Source of the DNA: Candidatus Hatepunaea meridiana
Lineage (GTDB): Bacteria; Electryoneota; AABM5-125-24; Hatepunaeales; Hatepunaeaceae
Direction of reading: 5' to 3'
Length of the DNA: 41,846 nucleotides
NCBI GenBank assembly: GCA_030765125.1
Contig: JAVCDD010000241.1
Location: 1 to 41,846, forward strand
Shown here: positions 1 through 9,434 of the stretch, one piece after another
How the letters are laid out: the number at the start of each line of letters is the position of its first letter
How positions within the stretch are numbered: position 1 is the stretch's first letter
Made by a program: the position numbers and the translations under genes
Notes under the pieces: generated by a model
What the model was told of the DNA's origin: nothing
The model's database searches: none
What the model saw: only the letters and a program-made list of their open reading frames with translations

Positions 1-1034
1 GAGGCAAAGTGGTGCGCTACGACAATTATGTCGATCCTGCAGAACCCGGTTTATACTGGCGATATGGTTTGGAATCGGCTGTCATTTGCAAAGTTCCATA
101 AGATTTCGAATGGTCGGGCTGTTAGGACGCAGAACTTCCCCGGTCACGGACCTTCACGTAACGGACAGGAAGATTGGATCGTTCATAGAAATAATCATCT
201 GGCTATCGTTACACGGTTACGATTTGATCAGGTTCAGAAACGTCGTAAGCAACTGCTAAATTTGGATATGCCAATACTCACAATGTAGGGAGAGGAGCCA
301 AATCCCCATATTTATTGACTGGATTGATCCATTGTGCTCACTGTGGGCATAAGTGGTTTGGCTATACCGTTAACAGCGGTCGTAAGCGAAAGGATGGTTC
401 AAACTCAAAGACCCTTTATTACGCATGTGGTGGGTATGTCGGGAAGGGTAAGTCTGTATGTCCGAGGCGGGTGGTTCGGAAGGAATGGCTGGAAGGTTGG
501 GTGATAGAAAAGATCGAAACGATGCTTAAGGAATACTTTGGGACTCCTGAAGGGCTTGAGAAGATGCACCGGATGGTTGAAGATGAGATCAATGATATGG
601 TTCCGCAGATCGGAAAAGAGTTAGATCAAGTGGAAGGAAGGATTCAAGAAGTCAAACAAACCATATCCAACCTGATCGAAAACCTAACCTCGACCAACCG
701 GGAATATGTGGATGCCAGACTGGTTGAGCTGAAGCGGGAATTGGCGGTGCTGGAATCAAAGCGTCTTGAGCTGGAGGCTGTCGGCGCTAAGAAGCTCGAA
801 ATCAATCGTCTGGTCGATCAGGCAGTAGAATTGGCAAGTGAGTTTAAGACGGCGTTCGCTGAAGGGACAATTGAAGAGAAGAGGCTGTTCTTGAGAGCTT
901 TCCTGAAACAGATCGAGCTAGATCCATTGAAGGGAAAAGGCTGTGTGATGTTTATTCTGCTGCCGGAAGTTAAATGTGTCAATAGACCATTTCACTTAAC
1001 TTGTAATTTGAATATGGGTTTAACTCACTTATAA
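1..1034 (+). pseudogene. Large serine recombinase, 3' part, frameshifted
   Basis: This is the C-terminal part of a site-specific serine recombinase; the 5' half lies outside the window. Frame 1 (1-288) encodes the end of the recombinase domain and then hits a stop. Frame 3 (315-1034) continues with the zinc-ribbon (HCAHCGHKW, later YYACGG and SVCPRR) and a long coiled coil rich in Glu, Lys and Leu. Comparison with the intact homologue at 34895-36727 shows that one G is missing near 249-250; restoring it joins the two frames without loss. The proteins are closely similar up to the ELDP motif (about residue 195 of the second frame) and then diverge completely. The gene is therefore probably inactive, unless the deletion is a sequencing error. 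Identity as a large serine recombinase is secure; activity is doubtful. Confidence 0.9.
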
Positions 1035-1083
1035 AGTAATTTGTTTTATAAGACTACTTATTTATGCAAAGTAATTGCTATAC

Positions 1084-2889
1084 TTATCTTGATTTTGGTA
1101 AGAACTTGACCTGTTTGGTTTTCTTTTCGCCAGGAGCTAACTCAACGTTAAATCTACTTTCCTTATAAGCTCGCATAACGGGAACTATCCTAACCCTATG
1201 AACTCCCGCCTTCAATTTAAATGATTTTAACGTTGATGTAACACCACCGAATGATTCACTATCTATGTATATCATACCGCTCCCGGGAGAACAACTAACT
1301 TCAAGGTAAGTGTCATAAGGCGCTAATACACGGTGTGTATAACGAGTAACACTGACTATCTCAGAATATGAATGGTAGCCTTCATTGCTGATCTCAAGCT
1401 TTACTTCACCAGGTTCCCATTTCGCCAATACAGGTGTTTTACCTACCGCTTTTCCGTTTATCTTGACCGTAGCTCCGGGAGGTTCAGATGATATATTCCA
1501 ATCGATGGTTTTATCTTTCTTTGTACCAACACCGATGCCTTTTCCCATATTCACAGCGAGCTTGTTTACCCGGTTCTCTTCTATGATTATCGTTGTGTCA
1601 ATAACCCCAAACATTTTAATGTTTGGTTGTATCACGATATGACGTCTTCCTGCTCGAATATAATCCAATAACTGACCGGTTACACCTAACAAAATATCAT
1701 CGACTATCACAGTACCGGTTATATCCGAGATCACCTTAAGCTTGCCAAGACCTATACGCTTGTTAAGAGTAACATTGAAGGTTTTCGACATCGAGGCAGT
1801 GAAATCAATATCTGTACGATAAGGGAAATACTTCGGATGTCGCAACTCAATAGTATGCTTGCCTTCTATCGATGTGATAGTTCCTGGAGTAATACCCAAT
1901 TCCTTATTATCGAGCAGGATTGTAGCGCCTTCTACATTGGATAGAACATCAAGCGCTACTTTCTTGATTTCAATCGGTTTATACGTAGGAGTTTGCTTTC
2001 GCTTAACAATCGGTTGGGGTGGAGGCGGTGTCGGTCGCATTACCTTGAATATAAAATCACCTCTGCTAAGTTCAGGATCGCGGAGTTTTCCATATTGTGG
2101 TGTTTGCGTACCTTGAGAGAAATTAATAACTTTTTCATATAAAAAATTTCCAAGTTCTGACCCGGTGATATATCCATCATTTGATCCGTCTGCATCACCA
2201 TCAAGAGCATTCATGAGACACTGTTTAAACACGCTTATATCTGGAACGGTTTCATCCTTGTCACCTGCAGTAATAAACAACCGTGTTTTATTAGCCATAG
2301 AGTTCATAATCGCATGTGGTATGCTGGCTCTAAGCCTGGAAAAGATAGCGCCTGAAAAACAACTGTCGAAAATATACAATGCATGGTTCACTTTTACCGA
2401 TTTTGCATTCTGACTGATTTCAAACATCCCAATCGCTTTTCTCTTGAACAGTCTCTCGTTTGCTTCTTTAGTAGGAGCATCTGATGGAATTAAATAACCC
2501 TCGTCAGTTTTATTCTCCATAGTTATTGTTTCGCCGTGCCCCGCATAGAAGAATATTAGACAATCATCAGGACCACCCATATTATACACCATATCATCCA
2601 AGGCATCCCGTAAATCGTTTGAATTGGGGTTCATCACTCTTGTAACCTGAAAACCAAACTCCTCAAGTTTATCACCTACATCATTAGCATCCTGAACAGC
2701 ATTTGGTAGATCAATCCAACCATTAGTGTAATTGCTCACGCCGACAACGAGGGCATAGCTCTCCTTGTAAAAAGGTATTATTTCTCCCGCGTTGGTCTTT
2801 ACGACAACCTTGAACCCTCTGTGCTGCTGAGTCCATAGTATATTAACAGAAAAAAATAGCAGGAGAAATATGATGAACCTGCGTTTCAT
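1084..2889 (-). CDS. Secreted caspase-like (peptidase C14) protein with PEGA domains
   Basis: The protein has an N-terminal signal peptide (residues 1-20, ending near LWTQQ). A caspase-fold domain runs from about 44 to 290. The catalytic pair is visible: His118 in YAGHG and Cys177 in FDSCFSG. Within the domain a DGDADGSNDGYITGSEL stretch resembles the EF-hand-like loop common in bacterial caspase homologues. The remaining 300 residues are PEGA-type beta modules (for example VLSNVEGATILLDNKELG and SSEPPGATVKINGKAVGKTP), about four units, a fold often associated with envelope surfaces. The ATG has a GAGG Shine-Dalgarno six bases upstream, and a near-consensus promoter lies at 2963-2991. It is divergent from the LPP20/DUF4384-like gene. 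Known family members are Cys proteases with Arg/Lys or Asp preference; the substrate here is unknown. Confidence 0.88.
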   Translation of the reverse strand: MKRRFIIFLLLFFSVNILWTQQHRGFKVVVKTNAGEIIPFYKESYALVVGVSNYTNGWIDLPNAVQDANDVGDKLEEFGFQVTRVMNPNSNDLRDALDDMVYNMGGPDDCLIFFYAGHGETITMENKTDEGYLIPSDAPTKEANERLFKRKAIGMFEISQNAKSVKVNHALYIFDSCFSGAIFSRLRASIPHAIMNSMANKTRLFITAGDKDETVPDISVFKQCLMNALDGDADGSNDGYITGSELGNFLYEKVINFSQGTQTPQYGKLRDPELSRGDFIFKVMRPTPPPPQPIVKRKQTPTYKPIEIKKVALDVLSNVEGATILLDNKELGITPGTITSIEGKHTIELRHPKYFPYRTDIDFTASMSKTFNVTLNKRIGLGKLKVISDITGTVIVDDILLGVTGQLLDYIRAGRRHIVIQPNIKMFGVIDTTIIIEENRVNKLAVNMGKGIGVGTKKDKTIDWNISSEPPGATVKINGKAVGKTPVLAKWEPGEVKLEISNEGYHSYSEIVSVTRYTHRVLAPYDTYLEVSCSPGSGMIYIDSESFGGVTSTLKSFKLKAGVHRVRIVPVMRAYKESRFNVELAPGEKKTKQVKFLPKSR

Positions 2890-2962
2890 TGTTGCCTCTA
2901 TTTAATTTTGATTTATTAAGTAACGATCACTGGGGAGGTATAGTATACTTACAACCTTCCAA

Positions 2963-2991
2963 AGTATATAAAACGAATAACAGCTTGTCAA
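2963..2991 (-). promoter_or_regulatory. Sigma-70 type promoter of the caspase-like gene
   Basis: Read on the minus strand: -35 TTGACA (2986-2991), 17-base spacer, -10 TATACT (2963-2968). The predicted start of transcription is near 2956, giving a leader of about 67 bases before the ATG at 2889. This is the strongest housekeeping-like promoter I see in the window. Confidence 0.75.
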
Positions 2992-3071
2992 GTAAAATAG
3001 TTGTTTCAAACATCATTCATATACAGAAAGTAATAAAAAATCTCAAATATGCTTGTAATATAATAGTAGAC

Positions 3072-3098
3072 TTGACAATATGATACTGTATATATAAC
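3072..3098 (+). promoter_or_regulatory. Probable promoter of the LPP20/DUF4384-like gene
   Basis: TTGACA at 3072-3077 is followed by a 15-base spacer and TATAAC at 3093-3098 (or 17 bases and TAACTT). It would give a leader of about 150 bases containing the hairpin at 3189-3210. The -35 is perfect; the choice of -10 is uncertain. Confidence 0.5.
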
Positions 3099-3188
3099 TT
3101 AATTCCCAGATTGAGCTTTGTTGCTGAATGAAAACCCCCTCTTTGTCTTTCACGCGTATCAGTCTGTCCGAAAACAGGCAAACAGTAG

Positions 3189-3210
3189 CGATGGGCGTCC
3201 CCGCTTGTCG
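3189..3210 (+). repeat. Small palindromic hairpin in the leader
   Basis: CGATGGGCG (3189-3197), loop TCCC, CGCTTGTCG (3202-3210). All nine positions pair, three of them as G-T wobbles. It is preceded by AGTAG, as is the longer palindrome at 11706-11789, so both may belong to the same class of intergenic palindromes. Confidence 0.45.
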
Positions 3211-3254
3211 TGTATGTTGCTAAATATCAATATTATAAACATCCAGAGGATTTA

Positions 3255-4880
3255 ATGAGACAATATCATCTAAGTTCGTTTAAAAATTATTACAGTATTT
3301 CTCTCATTCTCTTAATAATAACCATAATCGCCAACGCCGGACCCAAAGAGCCTGACTGGGCTACTAATTGGGGCAAGTCATACAGGTATACCGACCTTAT
3401 GTATCTCACTGGTTTCGGTCAAGTTTTGCTTAGTGCGGATATGGATCAGGTCACTGCTATGCAAAAAGCTGATGAGATAGCACGCGGTAACCTTTCTGAG
3501 AAGCTTCTTGTTAGAATTGAGAGTTCTGTTTCTTCTATGACCGAGGAGACATCAACCGATTTTTCGACCTACTTCAGTTCCGTGATCCAATCCAAATCCT
3601 CTCTTGAAGTGCAAGGACTAAACTCAGAAGAATACTACTGCAAGAAAAAGAAAACCGCATACGTTCTTATATACGTCAGGCGCGATGCTGTAGAAAAGCA
3701 TTACAGCGATAAAGCCACCAGATTACGCAACAATATTCGTACACACATCAGTAAAGGCTTGAAATGTGAGGAAGCTGGCGACAGAACAAGAGCGCTTGAA
3801 GAATACTTCGTATGTCAACCTCTTTTGCGTGAGTTAGAAGAAGCGCAAACCATTAGAACTGCATCGCAATCTTCAATAGATAAAGCCTTTACCAAACTGG
3901 GAGGTAAAATATCCAGCGATGCAATGCTAAATACTCAGGTCGAACATTCTATAAATAAAATAGTCCAAAAACCCATTACCAACATAGACGATCTTACCTG
4001 GTATCTGGCTTATATTATTAAAGAACAGACAGGTAATAAAGAAGTAATCCTGCTTGTTAAACCTTTCACCTTTGAGGACACCAGGATGAACAGCGAGTTT
4101 TCTCGTTACTTCCAGATTCTACTCGAAAATCAGATCGTTGAGGTCGCCAAGTGGCAGGTTGTTCAACCAGCAGATAATATCACACCTACGGGAACGAATG
4201 TCGAACAGGACTTCCTTAAAGCCTCCGGCGCTGCATACGTTCTTACCGGTACCTATTGGGAGCAGTCGGATCAGATTAAACTAATCGCCAATTTGCGAGG
4301 TATCAATGACAACAAAATAATTGCCAGCATACAAACTAAAGCCGACACCACCGTTTTCACAGAAACCAAACGCAGTTTGAAGCCCAGCAATTTTACGAAT
4401 GCCTTTAAAGACCAGACTGCATTTCGATATAATATGGAGGTTGGCAGCGGGTTGAACCTGGACGTCTGGACAAACAAAGGCGAGGACAACCTCATCTTCA
4501 CTGAAGGTGAGATTATGAAAATATACGTCCGGGTTAATATACCGTCTTATATACGTGTGATATACCATCTCGCCGACGGGATGAGAACACCCCTGTGTAC
4601 CAGCCATTATATAGATGAATCAAACGTAAATATGCCGGTATTGATTCCCAGTGAGTTTGAGTGTGCACCGCCATTTGGCGCAGAAGTACTGCAGGTATTC
4701 GCCCGTACACACGAGTTTGAACCTGTTGATACGGTGTCTTACCAAGGCTATCCCATACTCCGAGAAGACCTTTCTGAATTCCTGGCAAATATACGGGGGA
4801 TGAAGAAGCGAAGGAAAGAAGATATGGAAATAATACAGACTGAACACCGGATTGTAATTTCAACGATGACACAACAATAG
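3255..4880 (+). CDS. Secreted LPP20-like protein with C-terminal DUF4384-like domain
   Basis: I place the start at ATG 3255: AGAGGA lies just upstream, and the protein then begins with a good signal peptide (MRQYHL..., hydrophobic core ISLILLIITIIA). The GTG 45 bases earlier has no ribosome binding site. Residues about 40-150 resemble the LPP20 family (LTGFGQ followed by an Ala-rich helix, QKADEIARGNL). The middle contains a segment predicted to bind or assemble (LVKPFTFEDTRMNSEFSRYF), reminiscent of curli-type CsgG assembly domains in general form only. The C-terminus (about 400-520) has the DUF4384 pattern: DVWTNKG, LIFTEGEIMKIYV, RVIYHLADG and LIPSEF. In other bacteria DUF4384 often sits in the same protein or operon as a caspase-like domain, matching the divergent neighbour. 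Cellular location is probably the periplasm. Confidence 0.7.
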   Translation: MRQYHLSSFKNYYSISLILLIITIIANAGPKEPDWATNWGKSYRYTDLMYLTGFGQVLLSADMDQVTAMQKADEIARGNLSEKLLVRIESSVSSMTEETSTDFSTYFSSVIQSKSSLEVQGLNSEEYYCKKKKTAYVLIYVRRDAVEKHYSDKATRLRNNIRTHISKGLKCEEAGDRTRALEEYFVCQPLLRELEEAQTIRTASQSSIDKAFTKLGGKISSDAMLNTQVEHSINKIVQKPITNIDDLTWYLAYIIKEQTGNKEVILLVKPFTFEDTRMNSEFSRYFQILLENQIVEVAKWQVVQPADNITPTGTNVEQDFLKASGAAYVLTGTYWEQSDQIKLIANLRGINDNKIIASIQTKADTTVFTETKRSLKPSNFTNAFKDQTAFRYNMEVGSGLNLDVWTNKGEDNLIFTEGEIMKIYVRVNIPSYIRVIYHLADGMRTPLCTSHYIDESNVNMPVLIPSEFECAPPFGAEVLQVFARTHEFEPVDTVSYQGYPILREDLSEFLANIRGMKKRRKEDMEIIQTEHRIVISTMTQQ

Positions 4881-4900
4881 TACCATATAATTGGTATTTT
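4881..4900. terminator. Weak possible bidirectional terminator between convergent genes
   Basis: TACCA (4881-4885), loop TATAAT, TGGTA (4892-4896), then TTTT. The stem is only five pairs and AT-rich. It sits between two genes that run towards each other, where a terminator is expected. Confidence 0.3.
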
Positions 4901-4968
4901 GGATTTTGAATGTTGAATTAAAGAAAAGAGAATGATGACAATTCAAAATATTAACTTTAATACCTGAT

Positions 4969-7632
4969 TTATAACTTCACCACGACCGGCAAAGATCCTA
5001 AATAATTTGATGGGAACATTAATAATTCACTTATTTTTTCTTTTTGACTTTCTTTTTCATAGACTAACTTTATAAACTTACTATTGCCCGATAGTATTGC
5101 AATAACCTCACTACGATGCTCTTCACCGATTGAAACTACCTTGCTTGCCTCGAAACTGATTGGCTTCAGTATATTCTCACTATTGCGTGCAAGTGTGATG
5201 TCCAGATTGATATAACGATGTTTCTTTGAAATGTTCGTAATCTGCAATTCAACCACTACAAAACCATTCTTTGAGGATATACAGAAGTTACCTGACCTGA
5301 GTTCAGAAACCATAGAAGTAGAAATAACAGTAATATCGAAACCATCTACGTAAGTTGCTTTCGGGTCTCGACTCAGATCAGGAGGCGGTTGCGGCATTGT
5401 AAAAACAGTGTCTTTTGCAGCCTTTAGTTCAAGTGTGATATCCTTCGGTAAACTTAAAGCCTCTATCCTGACCAGCCCAATGTAACGAACCCAATCTCTG
5501 GCATGATTATTACTACCGACACGATTATCTTCTTCTGTGTTCAATCTAAGTGTTTCCATCAAAGCGATCTTCTCATCTATCGATTTTTCCGAGGGATTAA
5601 GTTTCTTTATAATCTGATAATGATCTTCCGCTTTGCTGAATTCACCTTCAACTGCATACATTTGAGCCAGTTTCAAATGCCCCATAGCAGTCAGAGTATT
5701 TTCTTTTGTTCTCTCGACCATTGCCTGAACCGCTGCTAAAGCTGAATATCTTAGCTTGTGATTCAGTGATGAAAGGTACATCGATGCTGCATTGATTTCA
5801 CTTCCTCTACCCACTTCCTGCAAGGCTCGCAATTGATTTATTATTGCTGGATAATACGTCTCTTTTATTAATTGTTGAGCAATATTGTCACATAAATCCT
5901 CAACTTTTACTGTTGCAACATATCTCGCTGCAGCGGTTCTGATATTCGGATTAACGTTATGTATGAAAGGAATAATCGGCTCTGTCAACGTATTATTAAT
6001 GATCATTTCAGTCTGTAGAAGCGCTATGACAACTCCAGCTCTCGTTTCATTTGCAAGGAGTTCATCAAGTACTTTTCTACCTTGCCAGGTTTGTCCAAGT
6101 ATTATCAGAGCATGCATTACCATAGTGTGTCCATTATCGTCCATCTTATCCCATTGAGATATTATAGATTTCATTCCCTGGGGATTATTTGTGGCTGTAA
6201 TCGCTGTAACCAAACGACTGAAAAAGAGATCATTCCTCATATTCTCGGGAGGCCACTTTACGTTTTCTCCTCCTTTCATCATTTCGACCAGTACCGGATA
6301 GGCATTTTCCCTGGTCCTGGCAAATGTTGCGTTGAGACAGTATCTCACCATAGCATAATCATCAAACAAAAGTGGAATTATCCATTTAATTCCATCTACT
6401 CCCTGTTCCTTGCCAATTTGCTCAATTGCCATTATACGGATTGCTGGATCCGGATCGTTAAGCCCGCTGGAAATTATATTATCACCTCCCGATACACCGA
6501 TCTGATCAAGTACCTGATGCGCCAGCTTACGAATAAATGGATCCTCATCATCAATGATTTCCATCACTGCCTCAGCGACCGGAGGTCCAATAGCAATAAG
6601 CACATCCTTCGCTCTCAACCGGATGTCCGCATCGTCGTTTCGCAATAATTTAACCATTGGATGAGTGGCGGTAATACTCGGTCGCAAACCTATATACCTG
6701 AGACAGTATAGGATGACACTCATATTTTCATCGGCAGTACCGGCTATCAAGGCATCAAGAGCAGTGGGATCAATAATTTCTGAAAGCACCTTGGCAAGTA
6801 ATAACTTGTCATCCACTGAGGTTTCGGACTTGGTAAGCTTTTCCCTGATTAATGGAACGGCAGGAGCGCCAATTTCAACCAGTACCTTATGAATACATGA
6901 ATTCTGCGAATAATCATTCTTGCCCAATTCGGCTAATAGAGCAGGAACTGCATCATCCGATCCTGAAACTAAAACATTCTCAGCAAGCTTTTTACGTTTT
7001 CTGTCAGCAAGTACAGGTACAAGGAACTTAAATGCCGACACACCAATCTCACCCAGAATCCGCTCTGAATACTCCTTCTGCTTATTGCCGGCTTCCGGGT
7101 ATTTCTTAACAATCGGCTTAATTGAAGGTTCTCCCAGCTTTATAAAGGCTTCAGCACAGATGTCCACCACCAGTTTAGAACTATCATCAAGCAATTTAAA
7201 AGCAGGATCGATAAATAACGGACCTATTGCAGCAAGCGAATTTACGGCAAGAGCGGTATCTACGGTCTGACTATTGAGCAAGTACTTTCTAATAACCGAT
7301 ACTCCTCCCTGGTGCTTAATATTGCCAATCGCATCCACAATACTATTAGCGATATTCTGCTTATAAATATCCAACCATTTATCGAAATACGGGAGGATCA
7401 TTGAATCACCCATCGTCTTCATAATACCAATAGCATGAAGTCTGAATTCAGAAGGAATCTTTTCAAATTTTTTGGCTAATTTCAAAGCCTGTTCGGTATC
7501 GCCTTTCTGATACTTGGTCAGGTATTTATCCAGATGTTTCATCTTCATAGTACCGGCACAACCTGCAAGAAAGATGCTGATAAATAATATCAGATAAAAC
7601 CTGACAAAACTTTTTAGAGTATCATTACCCAT
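4969..7632 (-). CDS. HEAT-repeat lipoprotein
   Basis: A bacterial lipoprotein: the signal peptide ends in the lipobox LAGC with Cys25 as the acylated residue. Residues about 30-690 consist of HEAT/ARM-like alpha-helical repeats of about 35-40 residues (for example AFIKLGEPSIKPIVKKY, VLVEIGAPAVPLIREKL, VLIAIGPPVAEAVMEII). A TPR-like pair follows (LKLAQMYAVEGEFSKAEDHYQIIKKLNPSEKS). The last 150 residues form a beta-rich domain with VVVELQITNISKKHRYIN, similar in style to DUF4352-type Ig-like domains. Start: GAGGT lies six bases before the ATG. It is the last gene of the long minus-strand series, 33 bases after the importer ATPase, so it is probably co-transcribed. HEAT solenoids normally bind other proteins; a scaffold or partner of the importer or the giant lipoprotein is a reasonable inference but is not shown. 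Confidence 0.85.
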   Translation of the reverse strand: MGNDTLKSFVRFYLILFISIFLAGCAGTMKMKHLDKYLTKYQKGDTEQALKLAKKFEKIPSEFRLHAIGIMKTMGDSMILPYFDKWLDIYKQNIANSIVDAIGNIKHQGGVSVIRKYLLNSQTVDTALAVNSLAAIGPLFIDPAFKLLDDSSKLVVDICAEAFIKLGEPSIKPIVKKYPEAGNKQKEYSERILGEIGVSAFKFLVPVLADRKRKKLAENVLVSGSDDAVPALLAELGKNDYSQNSCIHKVLVEIGAPAVPLIREKLTKSETSVDDKLLLAKVLSEIIDPTALDALIAGTADENMSVILYCLRYIGLRPSITATHPMVKLLRNDDADIRLRAKDVLIAIGPPVAEAVMEIIDDEDPFIRKLAHQVLDQIGVSGGDNIISSGLNDPDPAIRIMAIEQIGKEQGVDGIKWIIPLLFDDYAMVRYCLNATFARTRENAYPVLVEMMKGGENVKWPPENMRNDLFFSRLVTAITATNNPQGMKSIISQWDKMDDNGHTMVMHALIILGQTWQGRKVLDELLANETRAGVVIALLQTEMIINNTLTEPIIPFIHNVNPNIRTAAARYVATVKVEDLCDNIAQQLIKETYYPAIINQLRALQEVGRGSEINAASMYLSSLNHKLRYSALAAVQAMVERTKENTLTAMGHLKLAQMYAVEGEFSKAEDHYQIIKKLNPSEKSIDEKIALMETLRLNTEEDNRVGSNNHARDWVRYIGLVRIEALSLPKDITLELKAAKDTVFTMPQPPPDLSRDPKATYVDGFDITVISTSMVSELRSGNFCISSKNGFVVVELQITNISKKHRYINLDITLARNSENILKPISFEASKVVSIGEEHRSEVIAILSGNSKFIKLVYEKESQKEKISELLMFPSNYLGSLPVVVKL

Positions 7633-7665
7633 AAGTTACCTCTTGTTAATGATTACCTGCTTTGC

Positions 7666-8454
7666 TTAATCGGAGATGTAACGCATAGAAACAAGCTTCT
7701 TAGTATATTTGTGTGTTGGAGCATTGAATATCTGTTTAACAGAACCGGATTCAACTATTTCACCTTTGTACATAACCGAAAGTATATCACACATCTTCTC
7801 CATTATGTGAAGATCGTGACCAATGAACAAGACTGTAAATTCGCGGTTTTTCTTCAGTTGAAGCAAGAGATTCAAGATGTGTCCTCTAATTGACGCATCC
7901 AGTGACGTGACCGGTTCATCGGCAACTAACAGCTTTGGTTTCAAACCAAGCGCGCGTGCTATTTCAACCCTCTGTATCTGTCCACCCGAAAGCTGGTGCG
8001 GAAAATATTCCGCCATTTCAGCCGACAACTGTACTTCATCCAGCAAGCGAAATACTTCCTTCTCAACGGACTTAGAATCAAGCTTCTTCTGAAAACGTAT
8101 TGGGTTTCCAATTAGCTGTTTCACTCGTTGCTTCGGGTTCAATGCGGATTGCGGATTCTGAAATATCACCTGGAACATTGGTCGAATCCGACGGATTTCC
8201 CGTTGCGATAACCGAGTGACGTCAATACCATCAAAGATAATGCTGCCACTATCCGGTTCAATCAGTCGCAGAATCAACTTGCCAAGGGTGGTCTTTCCAC
8301 TACCCGTTTCACCAACTAACCCGTAAAAAGAGTCACGCGGGATATCCAGGTTAACGTTCCTGGCTGCATATATGTACTCCACATGTCGCGTGATTAGAGT
8401 CTTACGAATGAAGGTCTTATTTAACCCTCTAATTTTAACAATGTTATCTGTCAT
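7666..8454 (-). CDS. Oligopeptide/dipeptide ABC importer ATPase (OppF/DppF type)
   Basis: The second ATPase of a peptide-type importer. The Walker A GETGSGKTT is at about 50-58, the Q-loop lies in FQNPQSALNP, the signature is LSGGQIQRVEIARAL, Walker B is LLVADEPVTSLD and the switch His is in GHDLHIM. The motif FQNPQSALNPKQRV is typical of OppF/DppF. At 262 residues it is shorter than usual (about 310-330) and lacks the C-terminal oligo_HPY extension, while its partner OppD-like ATPase retains it. Its start lies five bases after the stop of the OppD-like gene. It is expected to energise import through the two permeases as a heterodimer. Confidence 0.93.
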   Translation of the reverse strand: MTDNIVKIRGLNKTFIRKTLITRHVEYIYAARNVNLDIPRDSFYGLVGETGSGKTTLGKLILRLIEPDSGSIIFDGIDVTRLSQREIRRIRPMFQVIFQNPQSALNPKQRVKQLIGNPIRFQKKLDSKSVEKEVFRLLDEVQLSAEMAEYFPHQLSGGQIQRVEIARALGLKPKLLVADEPVTSLDASIRGHILNLLLQLKKNREFTVLFIGHDLHIMEKMCDILSVMYKGEIVESGSVKQIFNAPTHKYTKKLVSMRYISD

Positions 8455-8459
8455 CTAAT

Positions 8460-9434
8460 TCAACCCTCTACTGGATAGGGATTGTGACAGCGGAAGCTGC
8501 CTTCATCGTAAGATTCCATTTCGGGAAGTGTCGTTCTGCAGGCATCTATAGCTCGGGGACAATTCCTCAAGTGGAAAGGACAGCCGACTATTACATCATG
8601 CGGTTTCGGTATTGAACCTTCAATAAACGGAAAAACTCCGTCCTTTACTTTAGCAAGTGCACAGGAAAACAGCGCCTTCGTGTAAGGATGACGGGCTCCT
8701 TTCTGAGCATTATTTACATGAACAATTTCAACAATATGACCGAAATAGATAATTGCTATCCGGTTGGCATATTTTAAAATCGTTGGTAGATTATGACTTA
8801 TTAATAAAACAGAAGTTCCGTAATCACTACATAACCGGTTAATATTATCCAGGATTTCCTTTTCTATCAATGCGTCCAGAGAACTTGTAACCTCATCTGC
8901 AATCAGAAGCTTGGGACGTGTAATCATTGCCATACAGATCATTATCCTTTGCCGCATACCACCGGACAATTCAAACGGATATGATCGCATTATCCTGTCC
9001 GGATAATTGAAACTGACATTGAGAAGACATCTGCGGATCATTTCATCTGCTACTATACCGTTAGCAATCTCGTGATGCTTCAGAACCTCCTTTATTTGTC
9101 GATGAATGGTAAACATTGGGTTTAAATAACTCAGAGGATCTTGAAAGATTATGGAAATCTCATTACCCCGAATCCTGTCAAGCTGTGTATCATTGAGCTG
9201 CATCAAGTCATTCCCGTTTAAGTAAATGCTTCCTTTATATGAAACCTCATACTTGAAATCCGGAATGCGGAGTATTGCTTTAGCAAGTGTACTTTTTCCA
9301 GAGCCTGATTCACCGACCAACCCAACGACTTCACCGGGAAATATTAAAATGTCCAATTTCTTCAGGATTGAAATTGTTGTATTTCTATGTCTGTAACTGA
9401 AACTGAAGTCCTCTATTCTCAGTAGTTCACTCAT
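8460..9434 (-). CDS. Oligopeptide/dipeptide ABC importer ATPase (OppD/DppD type)
   Basis: The Walker A is GESGSGKST, the Q-loop lies in FQDPLSYLNPM, the signature is LSGGMRQRIMI, Walker B is LLIADEVTSSLD (Val replaces the usual Pro after DE) and the switch His is in SHNLP. The C-terminal oligo_HPY region is present with its conserved cysteines (VGCPFHLRNCP, DACRT, FRCHNP). I take the ATG at 9434 (MSELLRIEDFSF, the usual family beginning); an in-frame ATG at 9440 is equally possible and neither has a clear ribosome binding site. The start overlaps the end of the permease gene, so translational coupling is likely. It forms the ATPase pair with the downstream OppF-like protein. Confidence 0.92.
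   Translation of the reverse strand: MSELLRIEDFSFSYRHRNTTISILKKLDILIFPGEVVGLVGESGSGKSTLAKAILRIPDFKYEVSYKGSIYLNGNDLMQLNDTQLDRIRGNEISIIFQDPLSYLNPMFTIHRQIKEVLKHHEIANGIVADEMIRRCLLNVSFNYPDRIMRSYPFELSGGMRQRIMICMAMITRPKLLIADEVTSSLDALIEKEILDNINRLCSDYGTSVLLISHNLPTILKYANRIAIIYFGHIVEIVHVNNAQKGARHPYTKALFSCALAKVKDGVFPFIEGSIPKPHDVIVGCPFHLRNCPRAIDACRTTLPEMESYDEGSFRCHNPYPVEG

Larger units (their letters stand above)
2890..3254. other. Divergent intergenic region with promoters and a small hairpin
   Basis: This 365-base AT-rich stretch separates the caspase-like gene from the LPP20/DUF4384-like gene. It carries the minus-strand promoter at 2963-2991, a probable plus-strand promoter at 3072-3098 and a hairpin at 3189-3210. 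No convincing coding sequence or structured RNA gene is visible in it. Confidence 0.6.

Noticed and set aside
3210..3254. Upstream GTG start for the LPP20/DUF4384-like gene
   Set aside because: It lies on the arm of a hairpin, has no Shine-Dalgarno and would put 15 polar residues before a good signal peptide.
4281..4872. Overlapping minus-strand frames opposite the LPP20/DUF4384-like gene
   Set aside because: Shadow frames without signals; the plus-strand frame has a signal peptide, ribosome binding site and family similarity.
4881..4968. Strong terminator between the convergent genes
   Set aside because: Only a five-pair AT-rich stem and a short T run are present; listed as a weak candidate, not as a finding.
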